Shown: piece by piece, positions 11,379 to 24,975 of the stretch
Layout of the letters: the number at the start of each line of letters is the position of its first letter
How positions within the stretch are numbered: the stretch's first letter is position 1
Assembly (NCBI GenBank): GCA_025617745.1
Contig: CM046873.1
Location: 25,465,547 to 25,529,546 of the forward strand
From: Heliocidaris erythrogramma
Taxonomy: Eukaryota > Echinodermata > Echinoidea > Camarodonta > Echinometridae
DNA length: 64,000 nt
Reading direction: 5' to 3'
Notes under the pieces: generated by a model
Seen by the model: the letters and a program-made list of their open reading frames with translations, nothing else
The model's database searches: none
Told to the model about the DNA's origin: nothing
Translations under genes and position numbers: made by a program

Positions 11379-12978
11379 ACCCCCACCTTCAATCGGTCCA
11401 TAATCCACCAAATACCCATAGGTCCTTTGCGGGGAAGAAGGATATTTCCGAAAACAATTTCAGCGGAAACCATAGCTAGTTTCCGACAATTAACCCCCCT
11501 TCTATTCGATGGAATGATGTTGTCTGTCATAATTTCACTTTCATCGCAAGCACCATTTACATGGAAAATTCATTTTTTGGTTAAATATTTGTTGTTTGTC
11601 ATGTTCTGCAGCAGATGGCTATTCCGTGGTTTCCCTTTTCCGTACAGGCGTACAAGCGAGATGAAAGGATTTAATGTATATTTTTGGTGCAATGTCACAT
11701 TGTGAACACATGAAATTGTGTATAGCTATATTTAATGCTTTCTATGCTAGAAATGGGAAAATTTATTCCACTCAATTTGCAATTACAGTAGCATATGGAA
11801 ATATTCAAGACGCAATTTTGTAAGACAGTTCATCATGAATATTGTTTATGGAAGGATGTGAAAAAAAGTAGTAAGCCAAAACTCTTCATACAAAAACAAA
11901 AATTAGTACTGAATAGTTGCAGCAATTCATCGCTTCGTGACATCATTAATAACCCGCGAATGTTATAGATCATAACACAAAGGCCTATCACCATTCCGTC
12001 CTTGCATCTACAAGGGGATTGTATCTGAACCGGCACTTGATATTACTAAACCATTATGAGATAAATGGAAACAAAGAACAATTAATTCGAACAACCAGGA
12101 CCGGACGTAATAGCGGAGAGCCACATAATCTCGTAAAAATTGTGGTGACAAATTCCACAATAAACCACTTTTAGCAATCCTTCATCTTAATGCTACTATA
12201 ATAAACCTATGAAGTGCACTATTCTAATTCATTTTTCTAACAACCATCAGCATGATATTCATAACTTCATATTCAGAGGTCATTCGTCTATTTTAAAGGT
12301 CGCCTATATAGCCTCACTTTCACCATATTCACGGGATAAAATCTGGAACGATAAAATTTGTCAGACTTGCCGAAAGCTATGTTTATCACCCATGCTTCTT
12401 GGTAAGAATTTATTTGGTATTATGAATGTATTCTTTATTTGTACATGTTGATTTAAAAAGTCATGAAAAGCATTCATATGTTGCATTTTGTGATATTTGT
12501 AAGTGCCCTTGTTGAAAACAGTTTTGTAGCTGACTGCACTTCTCAGATGTTCTAAAAATTATAAAACCTCTGTATACATATTCAATGGACGTAGAAATGA
12601 ATAACCACTGCAGAACATCACAGATGATTGTAATGATTGATCGCTTGTGTCAATATTTCACAAGAAATCAAATTTTAGAGTCTTCCATAGAAGTCGATTA
12701 AAACAAATGATAAAGCTGACTATTTGACTCGCATGGACACGATCTTATCCTTCAAATGTAAAGAAGGTCCGTGGCGATAAGCTTGCAGATTAATTTCGAC
12801 CCCGGAAGTTGTTGAAAGCGATATGTTCGCTCATGTTTCATTTCCGTGATTTTCCGTCATTCGAAAGCGCGCTCCCTTCCCCTTGTTGTTTATCCTCTCT
12901 ATTTGATAAGAAAGTTACTTACTCGATAACATTATTTGTCATACGAGCGCCCCCTTTCCTCTAATGGGTGAGCAATTT

Positions 12979-12999
12979 CTTAATTCATGATGAATTAAG
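12979..12999. repeat. Perfect 21-base palindrome
   Basis: CTTAATTCAT, one central G, then ATGAATTAAG: a perfect dyad with TAAT homeodomain-type cores on both arms. It may be a dimeric homeodomain site or chance. Confidence 0.6.
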
Positions 13000-13160
13000 A
13001 TATTCCCTGTCAAACGGAAGCCCCACGCCTATTCTGTACATTTAATAACAAAGTTATTTATTCAGTAATACTGTAAATAAACGTTCAAAGTTAAACGAGG
13101 CTTTTAAATTAAAGCAAATTCCTCCTAAGCTCAATGTTTGTAAGAAATATTTCGTTGTAA

Positions 13161-13183
13161 CCCCCCCCCCCCCCCCCCCCCCC
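13161..13183. repeat. Poly-C run (23)
   Basis: Twenty-three consecutive C on the + strand. The overlapping minus-strand frame with a poly-Gly stretch is an artefact of it. Confidence 0.95.
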
Positions 13184-15934
13184 TCGCTTCGTCTAGGGTC
13201 CCATCTCAATCTTGTGGTCGAGGCAGAGAGTGTCCCGTCGTCTTCCAATCCCCAATGGCGCGCACGCTTAGAACTGTTTAGTTTTGCAGACAAACTAAAG
13301 TTGACTTGTTAAAGACTCGCCTCAGATACCGTTAAACCCCTTGGCTACTTGCAGGTTTAAAGGGCAATGCGTGGTAAAGCCATCAAGCTCGAAAACACGC
13401 GCGATGCCGTGCCTCGCAGCTCGGCGATCTGCGCAGGTAGGTATTCAGGGGGACCCGTAAGTGAATCAGCGTTCATGATTGGAGTTCATTGCAAACACAG
13501 ATTCGAGTGCATGGGACTGATGGGAATACCTGCAGGCAAAAGACCAATGCTCAATGCAGACAAGCTACGAGAATAGCCCAGTTTATATACGACCATGCCC
13601 GCCAGATTTACTATCGAAACTGCTTGGTCGTGTAGTCTGCAACCGCAAACTCTTATTTATTAGACACATTTAAAAATCATTGTTTCTTGAGTCAAGCCTA
13701 TTAAAGGTGCTTGCATCTCCACTACATGGCAAATATTACGTAGTCTGTAGCCCAATTAGTTCAGACCCTGTGTTGAACGTTGTGGCTGACATGGTTTTGT
13801 GCCTGCAATTGAAAACTATAGCTGGCACGTCCTGCGCGATTTCGAAATGTCGCATTCTTTCTGTGCATGTTCTGTGATTTGTTCACCTCGCCCACAGACA
13901 TTCATAACACACAAATGGATCTAACATACCCCATTTGATGGGTCCACACACCCATGCACAGAAATCTAATATTGATCCCATTATGAAATCATACGTTGAT
14001 ATCATATAGAGTGATCTTTCATGTAGCCAAAATGCGAACAAGCGGTATTAACCAAAGTTGTTTTCCTGCCATTACATTTTCCGCGACGTGTTTTCATCTG
14101 CCCCATGTCTGTTTGTTTGTTTGTTTCTAGTGACAGACGATGGAATTACCATGACGAACCCTCATATATGACATACACATTTCACAATGCCCATGAAAAG
14201 GACAATTTTGTTCGGATAATGACTAACTTACATGATCGGTAAATGATGTAATATTCAGTTTTGAAGAAAAAAAATCACTGCATCCTCTCATTTCCCGCTC
14301 CTGTGCTCTACTGCATTGTCTCCCACCATAGCGCCAAATGCCACCATCACACACCACCACCACTACCATCACCATTGCTATCATCTTTAAATCCCCACCA
14401 TCACCACTAACATTTTATGCATTTTGTCCCACATATCTTTGTTTATTTTACATTTAAAAATAGTTTGGGAAATAATTTAGGCTATGATGAACAAAAAACA
14501 TGTTAAGATATTATGAACAAAATTATTTTGTCCGCACTAATCATCAATGATTCAACTAAAAACATATTTAATGCAGCTTTGTTAGTTGATTCCCGCGTCC
14601 TCTGCCCATGTATTTGTTAATAATGTCATAGAGGACCAAATAGAGATAAATACGATATTAAACAGAACATTCGAGGAATAATTTTTCTTTTTTTTTTAAA
14701 CACCCTGTAACCGAATTCTGCATTTTCCCACGATACAGAACGAAAACGAAGCCACATGCAACTCGGCGCACATAAAATCCCAGTCAAAAACAAAGTATGT
14801 TCACCCCATTCTCCTAAAATGGTTATAAGTTGTTTTTCGATCTGGATTTGCCGGGCCCATGCGCGCATAGCGGGGAAGATATAATAAAAACGAAATCCTA
14901 TTTTGCAATTTTCGAGGCATTTCCAAGCCCGGCCGGGGAAACAGTGGAAGTATTTAACTTTTTGAGTAAATTGAATTTATCACACCAGAAACGTTGAATT
15001 TCTCTTGACCCGACATCAGCCGAGTAATGCTCCCGTCAAGCTCGGGTTATGAACGCCCCAGGATATCGCTCCAAGCAACTCTCAAGATTTTATTCTCCAT
15101 TTTTTATTTATCTGGCTTGATCTATTTCCCGTTCATCTAACCACAACCTGTGATAGCTCTTGTTACGAATGGGTGTTGTAAAATGCATTGGGTATTGTTT
15201 TAAATACAAACCACTTTCGATACATCGTTTAGTCCTATATTGCATAATCATCATATTACGAATGATTCATATCATATATAGTTAATTAAGAACTTATTTT
15301 GCACACTCAATACTTTTTAGTTAATTGACAGTGACATCTTAATAATGCAGTGCAATACAATACGGAAAATATTAATCTGATTATATTTACTATCCACATT
15401 GTGCTGGCAGACCTAGCCCTCTAATCTCTCTTGATTTTGAAGGAAATAAGAGCCACCCTTTTCATTAGACTTTATCTCTAGGTTATATTCACTAATAACA
15501 ATCTGCCCTGCACGAATATGCTTAATTTTTAACCAGCTTTGGACGGTTTTGATCGCAGTGTGACAGTACTGGGTTACATTGTTTCCTATTTTTGATCAAT
15601 CTTCAACAATAATTTGACAAAATTGACTTGGATGGGAATCTGATTTTCCAGTTTCTGTGGGGAGGATAAAAATGGCGATTAGTTTTATTATTCTAAATGA
15701 TTAACAACCAAGCATGCAGTAGGTCTTTGTTCAAATCTGAGAAATTGGAAATATGACATGTATGATAAGCAAATCTGCTACAAACTTAATACAGGCGCAA
15801 GTTAGGGAGATGTGCATTATATAACAAAACACACACAAAGGCATGATATAGTTTTCTTCATATAGGTATTCTTCCCCTCTTTTATTTCAGTGACATAATG
15901 AGACTTGATAGAGATTTATCAGTAAAAACAAGTA

Positions 15935-16135
15935 TCTTGTGGAGAGGCGGTCGGCCGCTTAACGAAGCACGGGGGCCCCACACGGTGACTCAACAGTACA
16001 CTGGTCGTGTTTGAACGGGCAGCTATCCCGGTGAAAATCTAACACGTTCCGACTCCGTCCTGTCTCCCGCCGCTTTTGATATGACAGAGCATTCCGACAG
16101 TCACGGCTGTGTGTATACGCTCTTGACTCTGTCTA
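15935..16135. promoter_or_regulatory. GC-rich unique block in intron 1, candidate cis-regulatory element
   Basis: About 200 bases with many CG dinucleotides (for example CGGTCGGCCGC near 15950) in otherwise AT-rich intron. No frame with a domain crosses it. The regulatory role is inferred from composition. Confidence 0.2.
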
Positions 16136-16358
16136 TTTGCAGTCCATCTTGTATTCCTTCAATCGATTGTGGTTCCTTTCTTGTTCTTATCAAATTATAT
16201 CTACTTATACTGGAAATGTCTAAAATCTGCACAATTAAACTGACTTGGTATTGGTAAGCCTGACTTTGTTGATATTTCCTCTATATTTTGTTTTTATCAC
16301 ATAGGCAGGTCTTCTATATATGGACATCCCCCCTTTGAGAGAAAAAAAATCCTACTAG

Positions 16359-16380
16359 CCCCCCCCCCCCCCCCCCCCCC
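16359..16380. repeat. Poly-C run (22)
   Basis: Twenty-two consecutive C, preceded by a C- and A-rich stretch from 16327. Confidence 0.95.
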
Positions 16381-17516
16381 ATCTGTATAAGGTAGTCTAG
16401 AGAGCTATCTAACGATTATTTAACCATTTCTTTTCGGGGCGTCTTATGCAATGGATAACTAGGTTGCTACATGATTTCTTTCGTGAGCTGATCTTGCCTG
16501 ATATTCTTTACTCATTGTAAAATCAGTAACTCAATTTCCGGAATTATGACATGTGCAATTTGAATCATGAAAAAAGGGAATTTTAATGAAGTATGCCATA
16601 TAAAATAATTAGGAGCTTAATTTACACACTTCCTATCGCGTACAAATTGGAACACGAAAGTTATGACAAATTTGGAACGATTTTGCTTGAAATTTGTCCA
16701 TGTCCTATTTTGTTTACTATTGATTTTATTTACTATAATTGCTTTCTCAGAGAGGTGATGGAAGTGTATAATACAGACTCCACCCTTCCTGAATTAATCA
16801 AGCGGTTTAATCGAACACTACCTGTGACATTCCAGCCCAAATCCCGCCTAATTGTCGACCTGGTAATTATACAAAACAGTTGCTGGCGTTGACACCTCGT
16901 GCAACGATCAACTTGATCGGTTCATTGAGCGAGGTGTGTGGCGAGTAAATCTTTTAATACGCCAATTTGATCCAGCAACAAGCCGTATGGTAAGCATGGT
17001 AAGCGCGCTGCCCAATGATTCTACACGATGGTATGTCACATTTATAGTATGCATCCTTATGTATCGCCAGTGTTGGCTTTAAATACGCCCACATAAGCTT
17101 GTCGATGATTATATTGTTTTATTGTTAATATATCCCTATGAATTAGTAAATTATAATGCTCTTAATGCCAATGCGAAGTTTCCTTAAATATATCTTGGGT
17201 TTTGCTCACATTATACCAACTTGGTACTTTCATTGTTACTTTTCGCGTGCTTTCCAAGCTTGTTCCTCTTTTAAAAAATATTTAGAAACTTTAGAGAGAG
17301 GGGGGAAGGGGTTCGTGATTACAATTTCCTACTATCAATTTGTCTTTTCTTCCTATAATTTCCCCCGATTTGGTGTAAAAATCGACCGTGTTATGACGCA
17401 TCCTTACATAGCGACACCGTCCCGAATCCCGGATCGGTGATTGGTCCGTTTCTCGCCAGCACCTGGCACTGGTCCGGGTATACAAAACAGGTGGCTTAAA
17501 AGCATGGTAACAAGTA

Positions 17517-17590
17517 CAGAGACAGAGAGACAAACAGAGAGAGGGAGAGAGAGAGAGATAGAGAGAGAGAGCTGCAGAGAAAGAGAGACA
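17517..17590. repeat. GA-rich microsatellite
   Basis: Interrupted GA/GACA repeats. The overlapping Arg/Glu and Ser/Leu frames are not genes. Confidence 0.9.
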
Positions 17591-18431
17591 AGACAAAAAA
17601 TATTCAAGAACAAAAATGTAGTCATGCTACCACGGATTGCGGAAGCAGAAAGTTAATAATTTTCGGTTACAAAGTTCCTAAATGTCTTCAACCTTTAATT
17701 GCCTCATTGACGTAAAAATGTATTCATCAAAATGCACACATGACACATGTCTACTTTGTTTAAGGTTGCCTATTTCATTTCACACCCCATCATATTTTCA
17801 ACAAATCATTTTTATAAAAAACTACAAAAATCAGATTAAGCTAAATAAAGTCCACTATAACAGAAAGATTACATCCCCCGTTTTGATGGTGAGTGATAAG
17901 TAGTAAAAAAAAAATCTGAGTAAAAGAGGAACATGTAACCTGTTCCCCTTTTTAAAAACAGATATCCGTAACTGATATTTAGTGTAAAATGCTCTTGACA
18001 ATGAAATTTTTTTAATGAAGTTAGAGATGTGCTTAATAATGCTTAAAAGTGATTTCACATTTGCAATATCTTATTCATAATACAAAGGATATACAATTGT
18101 TTATGATATTATATACGACGCAACGACCTATTATCCATTTATTTTCCGTAATTAAAATTCATGACTTCAATTATGTCAATAGCGTTTTAGCAATCTTATT
18201 TAGAATATTACATTGAACACAATACAGCACAATGTTCATGTTGTAACGGAGATTACATCTGCACATGTTACCTTTTTTCTTTTCTTTTGCGCACTCCTCG
18301 CATGCCTAGACTTAACCTGAAATTGTCTCACAGTGTCTGATCCCCTTTCAGAAGGTTAATTCCAGCCTAATTTCTTTTGTCATGAAACACTCGTGCTCAC
18401 CCATCTCCCCCTTAACGTACCTGGGAAAGCT

Positions 18432-18484
<53 letters not shown>
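18432..18484. repeat. GA dinucleotide repeat
   Basis: A nearly pure (GA)n run of about 53 bases with one AA interruption. Confidence 0.95.
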
Positions 18485-18774
18485 TAAGCAGTGGTGACTC
18501 CTAAAGTTCAAATGTACTTTTGTGGGTATGCCCCTTATCCCTCTTTTCTTAGTTCCCCCTTTTCTTTTTCTACGTTTGATTCTTTTAGCGATAAAGTTTG
18601 GTCCTCTCCAAGGTTCAGATTTGCAAAGTCATGTTCCTTTTGTGGAATGACTCGAAAATTGTTTGTGGCAGGTCCAAGGAAAAACAGCACAACAACAAGA
18701 GCTGCCAGAAAGGGGAATTATTAAACGATAGTTTTCTCATTCGCGCGTCTTTCACCTTACATAACTTTATACAC

Positions 18775-18971
18775 AAGTTAGAAATACACCCTTTCTTCGC
18801 TATTGATAGTTGTCATTTACCACTCAGTGTACACTTATTCAGTTGTAAGCATCGACGGGAGAAGTGATTGTTACCACAAAAGTTAGAAATACCCCCATTC
18901 TTCGCCATTCAGAATTGTCATTTTACACAAAGTTTATACGCATCAGCAGGAGAAGTGATTGTCACCACACA
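18775..18971. repeat. Two-copy tandem repeat, about 100 bp
   Basis: The unit at 18775-18879 is repeated at 18880-18971. Both begin AAGTTAGAAATAC and end GAGAAGTGATTGT(T/C)ACCACA. The middle differs by substitutions and small indels, so it is an old local duplication. Confidence 0.75.
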
Positions 18972-20335
18972 AAAATACTGCTCATCACATTGTTAACACA
19001 AAGTGAATACGACTGACAAAATTGAATGAAATGATTTAACATCTTCATAAGACGAGCAATTCAAGTCAATTAAAGCCGATTGCATGAAGTGCTTAATCTG
19101 GCACATACTATTTCAAGGCTACCTGGAACTGACCATAGATAGAATGGAAATTTGGCATGCAATAATGGCACTGCTTGATGTAAACAAAAAATATGGTAAA
19201 CAACCATTAATGCTGATACAATCATGAGCAGATGAAAGAAGCTGCAAAAATATTTGCTTATAGCCTAGTCATTATGTAACAAACAATGCACTTTCTGATC
19301 TCTGGCAATTGACGTTTTCCATATCAAATTTCCGTTTAACTATTTTGACGAAGTATTCCACAAGTTGATAACTTTTGCAGTAATTTATTGAAGATTCTAC
19401 TCGTTGGCGTGTCATAAAAGAATAATAAAAGTTTTTTTTATGTATCAATTGTCTTCTGGGTCCCTTTTAAAAAGAATTTGCAAGTGACATATACACTATT
19501 ATATTCTAATGCAAACATTCTTCGATTAACAAATCATTCAGTCTAAAGACACTTGCAGTATTAATAGAAAATAAATAAATATACTCCTTTTCCCCGATTA
19601 CGCAGAGTATTATCTTTGACATTCGCAGTTAATACAATAATATTTTTTCGCAAGCCTCCGCGCTCGCATTGTTTTACGTTATAATACGCGTCCTTCGCAC
19701 GGACTTTAAATCGATGAAGTAGTTAAAAAGTAATATGACGCTACGAAACATGCACCAGCTGCCAATCAAAAACAGGTGACTATTAATACCTAATCTGGTG
19801 ACGTTCCAAAGTCTTTTAGCACGACAGTGCAAAGATATAATTTTAGGGGGATACGAATTCGAGAAGAATTGGCCACCGAAATTAAAATGTTTCAAATACG
19901 TTTGAATAATTAGCAAATTGCGACATCATGACATGTCTCATAAGTGTTGATGGATAAGTGAAAACAAAAGGTCTATACGCTTCACGATTAATAAGAATTG
20001 CCGCTTATGATTGTAATAGATATCAAATAATGTAATTACCCGTTTGTTCATGAGAACTTCACGCCGTTTTATTTTTGCTCAGTCGTCACCATGCTCATGG
20101 TAGTAAAATTCCGGGGAAAATACTATTGAAATTTAGGTAACACAGTTAACGTTTCAATGCGATGAAAAGAATATACAAGCTATTTCCAAAATTCGTCTTT
20201 AACGCTAGAGATACTGCTCCGCTGAATTGTCTTCATTTCTTAAAAGCCATCAGTGGGGATATATATGTATGTATAATATTAGGCGATGGTCCAATATACT
20301 ACAATAAGAATTAGGCGTTTATATTTTGTTTTGCT

Positions 20336-20368
20336 TTCTTCTTCTTCTTCTTCGTCGTCGTCGTCGTC
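20336..20368. repeat. CTT/CGT trinucleotide repeat
   Basis: A run of CTT triplets passing directly into CGT triplets. Confidence 0.9.
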
Positions 20369-20934
20369 AAAGAGCGAGTGTCTGTAGTAAATACAGGATT
20401 GAAAACAGGGATTTTTCGCCATTGTCAATTAATATTGAATCAATAATGACCATAAGTCTATATCCTTGGCAGACCGCCTTTTTTCTCTACATTTTTATCT
20501 AATCTTGTTCTGATTGATGTGACATAGTAGGCATCATGCCCATTTCCGGGGTTTGTGTACTAATGTTAACATATTCTTTATGTTTTCCCTTCCTTCTTCC
20601 TTTCCCCCACCCCCAACCCCCTTTCTTTATACCCACCCTATCTCCCTCCATCAAACACGCATGCACGCGCTCAAGCACACTCGCAAACGCACCACGCACA
20701 ATTATTTCCAATCAAACTTTGACATGTTTGAAAAGGCATATTTGAATTTTGAATGCATGATAAGCCTTTACACGTTGGAGGTTGTTCGGGGTGTGTAATT
20801 TCGTCACCAATATAAGAAGGATGTGAAAGGTATAAGGAAATCGGGAAGGAAAGAGAAGCGCATAAGTCGAAATGAAACAAAATTTATGGTCGAACGCCAT
20901 TTGTTCCATGTAATCATACGTCAAGAACCAGAAC

Positions 20935-21510
20935 AATTTGGCGCCGGTTTGATTTGGCAACTCGCTGGCGCCGCGCACACCTTTGTGTTCATTCGCTAAT
21001 TAGTTTGCGGATAACCACACAATAATTAGTAGGTTTTGAGGCTTGAACTTTCATTTGCTATAAATATTTCTTCATTGAGATGACGTTGACGCTGTTCATT
21101 TCGCTTTTCAATCAAGTTGCAGAACTTGGTCAAGTGACATTCTAGACTTTAAATGTTCACCTTATTTATCACCGTTAACAAGTCTACTGTGTTTGGACAT
21201 TGCCCGTTGCCTCCTACAGCTGAACAAATAAAATTTGTACAGATATAAATCGCAATATATATTTCAGTGGGTTACAGTTGGTCTGGTATAGGCTTGTTTC
21301 AAGGAGGAATTCCACGTTTTCTTGAAGTCCGAAATTTGGCAGGGTTGTTTGGTCTGATTGCCCGATCGGAAACCGGGCGGAACCGATCCCTTAACCGATC
21401 TTCCTGGGGAGTTACTTTTATTCACCCAAATACCCCCAGCGTGTAACAATTCACTTCCAATTATCCCGGGGCTTTTACGGACGACAAAAGTGATTTCCTT
21501 CGAAGGGTTT
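20935..21510. promoter_or_regulatory. GC-richer low-repeat region in intron 1, candidate cis-regulatory element
   Basis: Two GC-richer patches (20938-20990 and 21355-21490), the first holding GGCGCCGG and GGCGCCGCG, the second several CCGATC/CGATC copies. The minus-strand frame 21264-21518 (84 codons) has no recognisable domain. This could be regulatory DNA or an unidentified exon. Confidence 0.2.
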
Positions 21511-22245
21511 TTATCCATTACTCTCCAATCATCTCGCTATAACGCTATAGATTTGATTGTGGACGTGGTGAAAAGTTTTCGGCACTTTTCCCACGGTTCG
21601 TTGATTGGGATTAAAAAAATAAAAAATGTCATAAAATGTTTTTAAATCATCTACATGAATTGATCATTAAAGAATGTCTGGTCACTCAACTCCACAAAAT
21701 CATTTCCTTTTCTACATAATATTACATGTACTACTGATAGTAACAACAACAATGCATGCTGTCTGTCATGATAATGGTAGAATACATGATAACAGTTGCA
21801 TCTTTGATCAGTTTGATGCAAATTGTAATAATTGATGACAGCGTATATGATGTTTATCATAATATTGATAATTATTAGTAGCAATTGTTTAACAAAACCT
21901 CAGAAAAAAATTTCAACATAATATCATATTAAACGATATGCACTTCTAAACAGTCTTACCCTAACAAGTTTTCTCATGTATGTTGTCAGGCCATTGACAA
22001 TGCCATGTTTATACCCGTAATACGGTTGCTTTGTTGTTGTTATTTTTGTTATAGCTTTAATTTCATTACATTTACACTTTCCGCTTTCTCAAGTGTCTCC
22101 ATTGATCATGTTGATAAAGGAAGAAAAAGTATGGTTTCAATATTGCTACAACGTCAACCTTATTACCATGTACTCCACGACCAAGTCATGCACTTTACCA
22201 GTTATTACGTTTTATGGTTCGTGGTTTGGGTTTTATGGTGTCTGT

Positions 22246-22481
22246 CACTATGAACACGGTGACAAAGAGAGCGGACAATTTATGCAGCTCCTCATTGTAC
22301 CCTCCTCAATAGCTCTAGTACACAAAAGGACATCCCTTCACTGCTATTACGTGACACCTGTTCTACATATTTTTACAGGATAGGAATGAATGGATGTTCT
22401 TTTGTTAACCAGTGCAATTGTGAAGGGTACAATGAGGAGCAGCATAAATTGTCCGCTTCTTTGTTCGTCATGTTCATAGTG
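22246..22481. mobile_element. Foldback (long inverted-repeat) element
   Basis: Left arm 22246-22339 and right arm 22388-22481 are imperfect reverse complements about 94 bases long with a 48-base spacer. The longest matched core pairs GCGGACAATTTATG with CATAAATTGTCCGC, followed by CTCCTCATTGTACCCT. The arms end CACTATG and CATAGTG. No coding capacity and no clear target duplication. It is probably a foldback MITE; a transcript through it would make a long hairpin RNA. Confidence 0.65.
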
Positions 22482-23548
22482 TGTTATTCAATAGATCCGC
22501 TTCTGTCATCAAATTATTGCTAGGAACAACTTGCGATGAGAGTTTATAAGAACACGTATGAGTCTCTTGGTGAAGCTATAGGTCACAGTACTACGTTACG
22601 TAAGGCCATGGCGCTTCGGATAATCTCTCCTCATTTAAAATGTCCCAAACTTGCGTCACTAATTAGCTATTATTCTTTTGTAGCTAAGTCGAAGCTTGAA
22701 TTTTATAGGTGGGTTCTTCACACTTTTTCAGTTCCATTTCGGTTTCCCCTTTCTCGCTTTTATCCTTTAGGGCAGCGAAGACTCGGACTACGGCGGCTAG
22801 AATAACAGCTGTATTTCCGCTGGTATTGAGTGCGGCTGTCCTGTGAATATACCCCGGTGACAACCCGTTCGTTACAGATGCATTGCCCCCTTCCCTCACC
22901 CGATTGACCTTCAAGGTCACCGCGCTATCATTTCTTAAGACGAACTCATGTCCGTCTTTGATTCCTTTACATTGTTTTCTCATTTTCTTCAGTCCGAGAA
23001 ACTAGCTTATCAGTGTACGTCTTTTGGGTACGTGTCATTTTTGTACCGATTATCTTGAATTGCTAAATACAAGATGCCAGAATATCATGAATATCTATAA
23101 TAAATTTCTGGTCAATGCTCTCTTTTCATTGAAAATAATTATTTGTAAACATAAGTTGATTGAATGGATTTGACGACACGATTCTGCACTCAATCGCAAG
23201 AGTAATCGTATCCGATAAAATTCTCATTATCCGATTGTAAATAAAAAGAATTATTATTAATCAATACTACCATCAAGTTTAATTTTCATGTAGTATTTTA
23301 TACCGCAAGCTCAAATACAGTTCGAATTCATGATCATGCAGATAAATGTTAATCACATGTTTAGCAGCACCAATGATTATTTTCATAAAACGTAAGGAAT
23401 GGGTGCGATACATAAGGAGGCAAGGTTCTCTTTGTAAACTGATTTCTCTTAATTGAAATTCTTCAACAAATGGGTTATGTGAAAGAGTATGCCCGAAAGA
23501 CTAAAATGACTGCATTCGTTTAGTAGCACAATACTGTGTTTTATCATA

Positions 23549-23571
23549 TAATAATGATAATGATGATGATG

Positions 23572-23600
<29 letters not shown>
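23549..23600. repeat. AAT/ATG trinucleotide repeat
   Basis: Interrupted ATG and AAT triplets. Confidence 0.9.
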
Positions 23601-23602
<2 letters not shown>

Positions 23603-24389
23603 CCTGTGATATTTTCATGGTATACATTGATAGGCATGGAATGTGTACCATTTTGTTGATGTATGTTTCTTTTATTATTATTTTAATAATCTTCTTAAAA
23701 CTTTCTTTCAACTACTTGTTTGGTGTGGGCGCATGAAATGGAATTTGAAATCAATTAATCAGTTAGTATTTAATATCCAGTTTAATAGAATTTTGTTTTT
23801 CACGGGTATGATTTTACAAATTTACAAATTTACAAATAGAAAGAATCATGCGCCATCCAATTTTGATTTTTTTTAAAAATACAATTCTACATAGTTCATC
23901 CATTCCCATAGGTAGGTCTATTGCTTCTAGTTCCATAAAATCAACACATAATCAATGGAAACGTGACAGCCAGGACGCTGCGTGTCTCATTTTGTAATGT
24001 GTTGCCGATTCCAGGAAAGGTCATTTTGTTGTATTTTTGTGAAAATTACCAAATAGTGTCCCATGGAAGAGGATAGTCCATTCTACTGTTCTGTAGCATT
24101 TTCAATGACACGACGACGGAAGCAATTACTATGTCTCGCCCACATATTCCATCAATATTTTCTGATAAACATTCAAATGTCTTAAGAAACATGTTCAGTA
24201 TGACGGCTGACAAATAGTCTTAAGGATGTGCGAACATGTGAAGGATATCCTTAATATTTGGGATAATTTTTCAAACATGTTTTTCTCTTTCCCGCATTCT
24301 ATTTTCACCCTCCCTTGGCGTATATTTGGCCAGCAGTAAATAAATACAATGGAGGAATATTGTGCTACTGTAGCGACTCGTTTGGAGGG

Positions 24390-24720
24390 GTAACCTCCGC
24401 GATTTCCCCGGGGCGGGTCGGCGACGCCACTGTCTCCAACTTCGATATAAAAGCATAAATCACGCGCGCTGTACACGGACGTTTAGGGACACGGGCAACC
24501 CTATTCCAACGCTTTGGCGCCGAAATTGAACATTAAAATTTCCAAGCTGTCGTCTGCTTATTTCGCAGATTTTAGCTTTCCGCTCAATGTGCTATTGTTT
24601 GGCAACCTTCATATGGTGTTGATATTGATTATTTAGGGGAAGACATGGAGTCGGAGAAAGAGAAATTGTCATGGGTTAATTATCCCGCCGCCAATCTCGT
24701 CTATTCTATTCGTCGCCAGA
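24390..24720. promoter_or_regulatory. GC-richer unique block in intron 1, candidate cis-regulatory element
   Basis: Begins with the GC-rich CCCCGGGGCGGGTCGGCGAC near 24407 and continues through low-repeat sequence with GGCGCC at 24516. No coding domain in any frame. The regulatory role is inferred from composition and position. Confidence 0.2.
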
Positions 24721-24744
24721 CTTTGATGTTAAATCACGAAAAGG

Positions 24745-24975
24745 AAATAGAGAAATAAATGATAAGTAGAAGGGAAAATAGAATGATGAAAGTAACAAAA
24801 CTGAAATAAGAATCGAGGGAGAAAGACGAAAATGATGAGGAAGGACGCGGAGGTAAAGAAGGAGGAGGAGAAGAATGAGAGGAGGATGAAGAAGATGTCG
24901 ATTATGAAGATGGGAAAGCAGGAGTACGGGGGCGAGGATGGGAGGAGGTAGGGAAGATGGGAAAAGATGAGAAAC
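24745..24975. repeat. Purine-rich (GA/GGA) tract
   Basis: About 230 bases strongly biased to A and G on the + strand. The minus-strand frame 24729-25052 (Phe/Ser/Leu-rich) is a by-product of this bias. Confidence 0.7.

Noticed and set aside
14454..14463. MEF2 consensus TTAAAAATAG in intron 1
   Set aside because: It matches the consensus, but such A/T decamers are expected by chance in 32 kb of AT-rich DNA and no clustering with E-boxes was seen.
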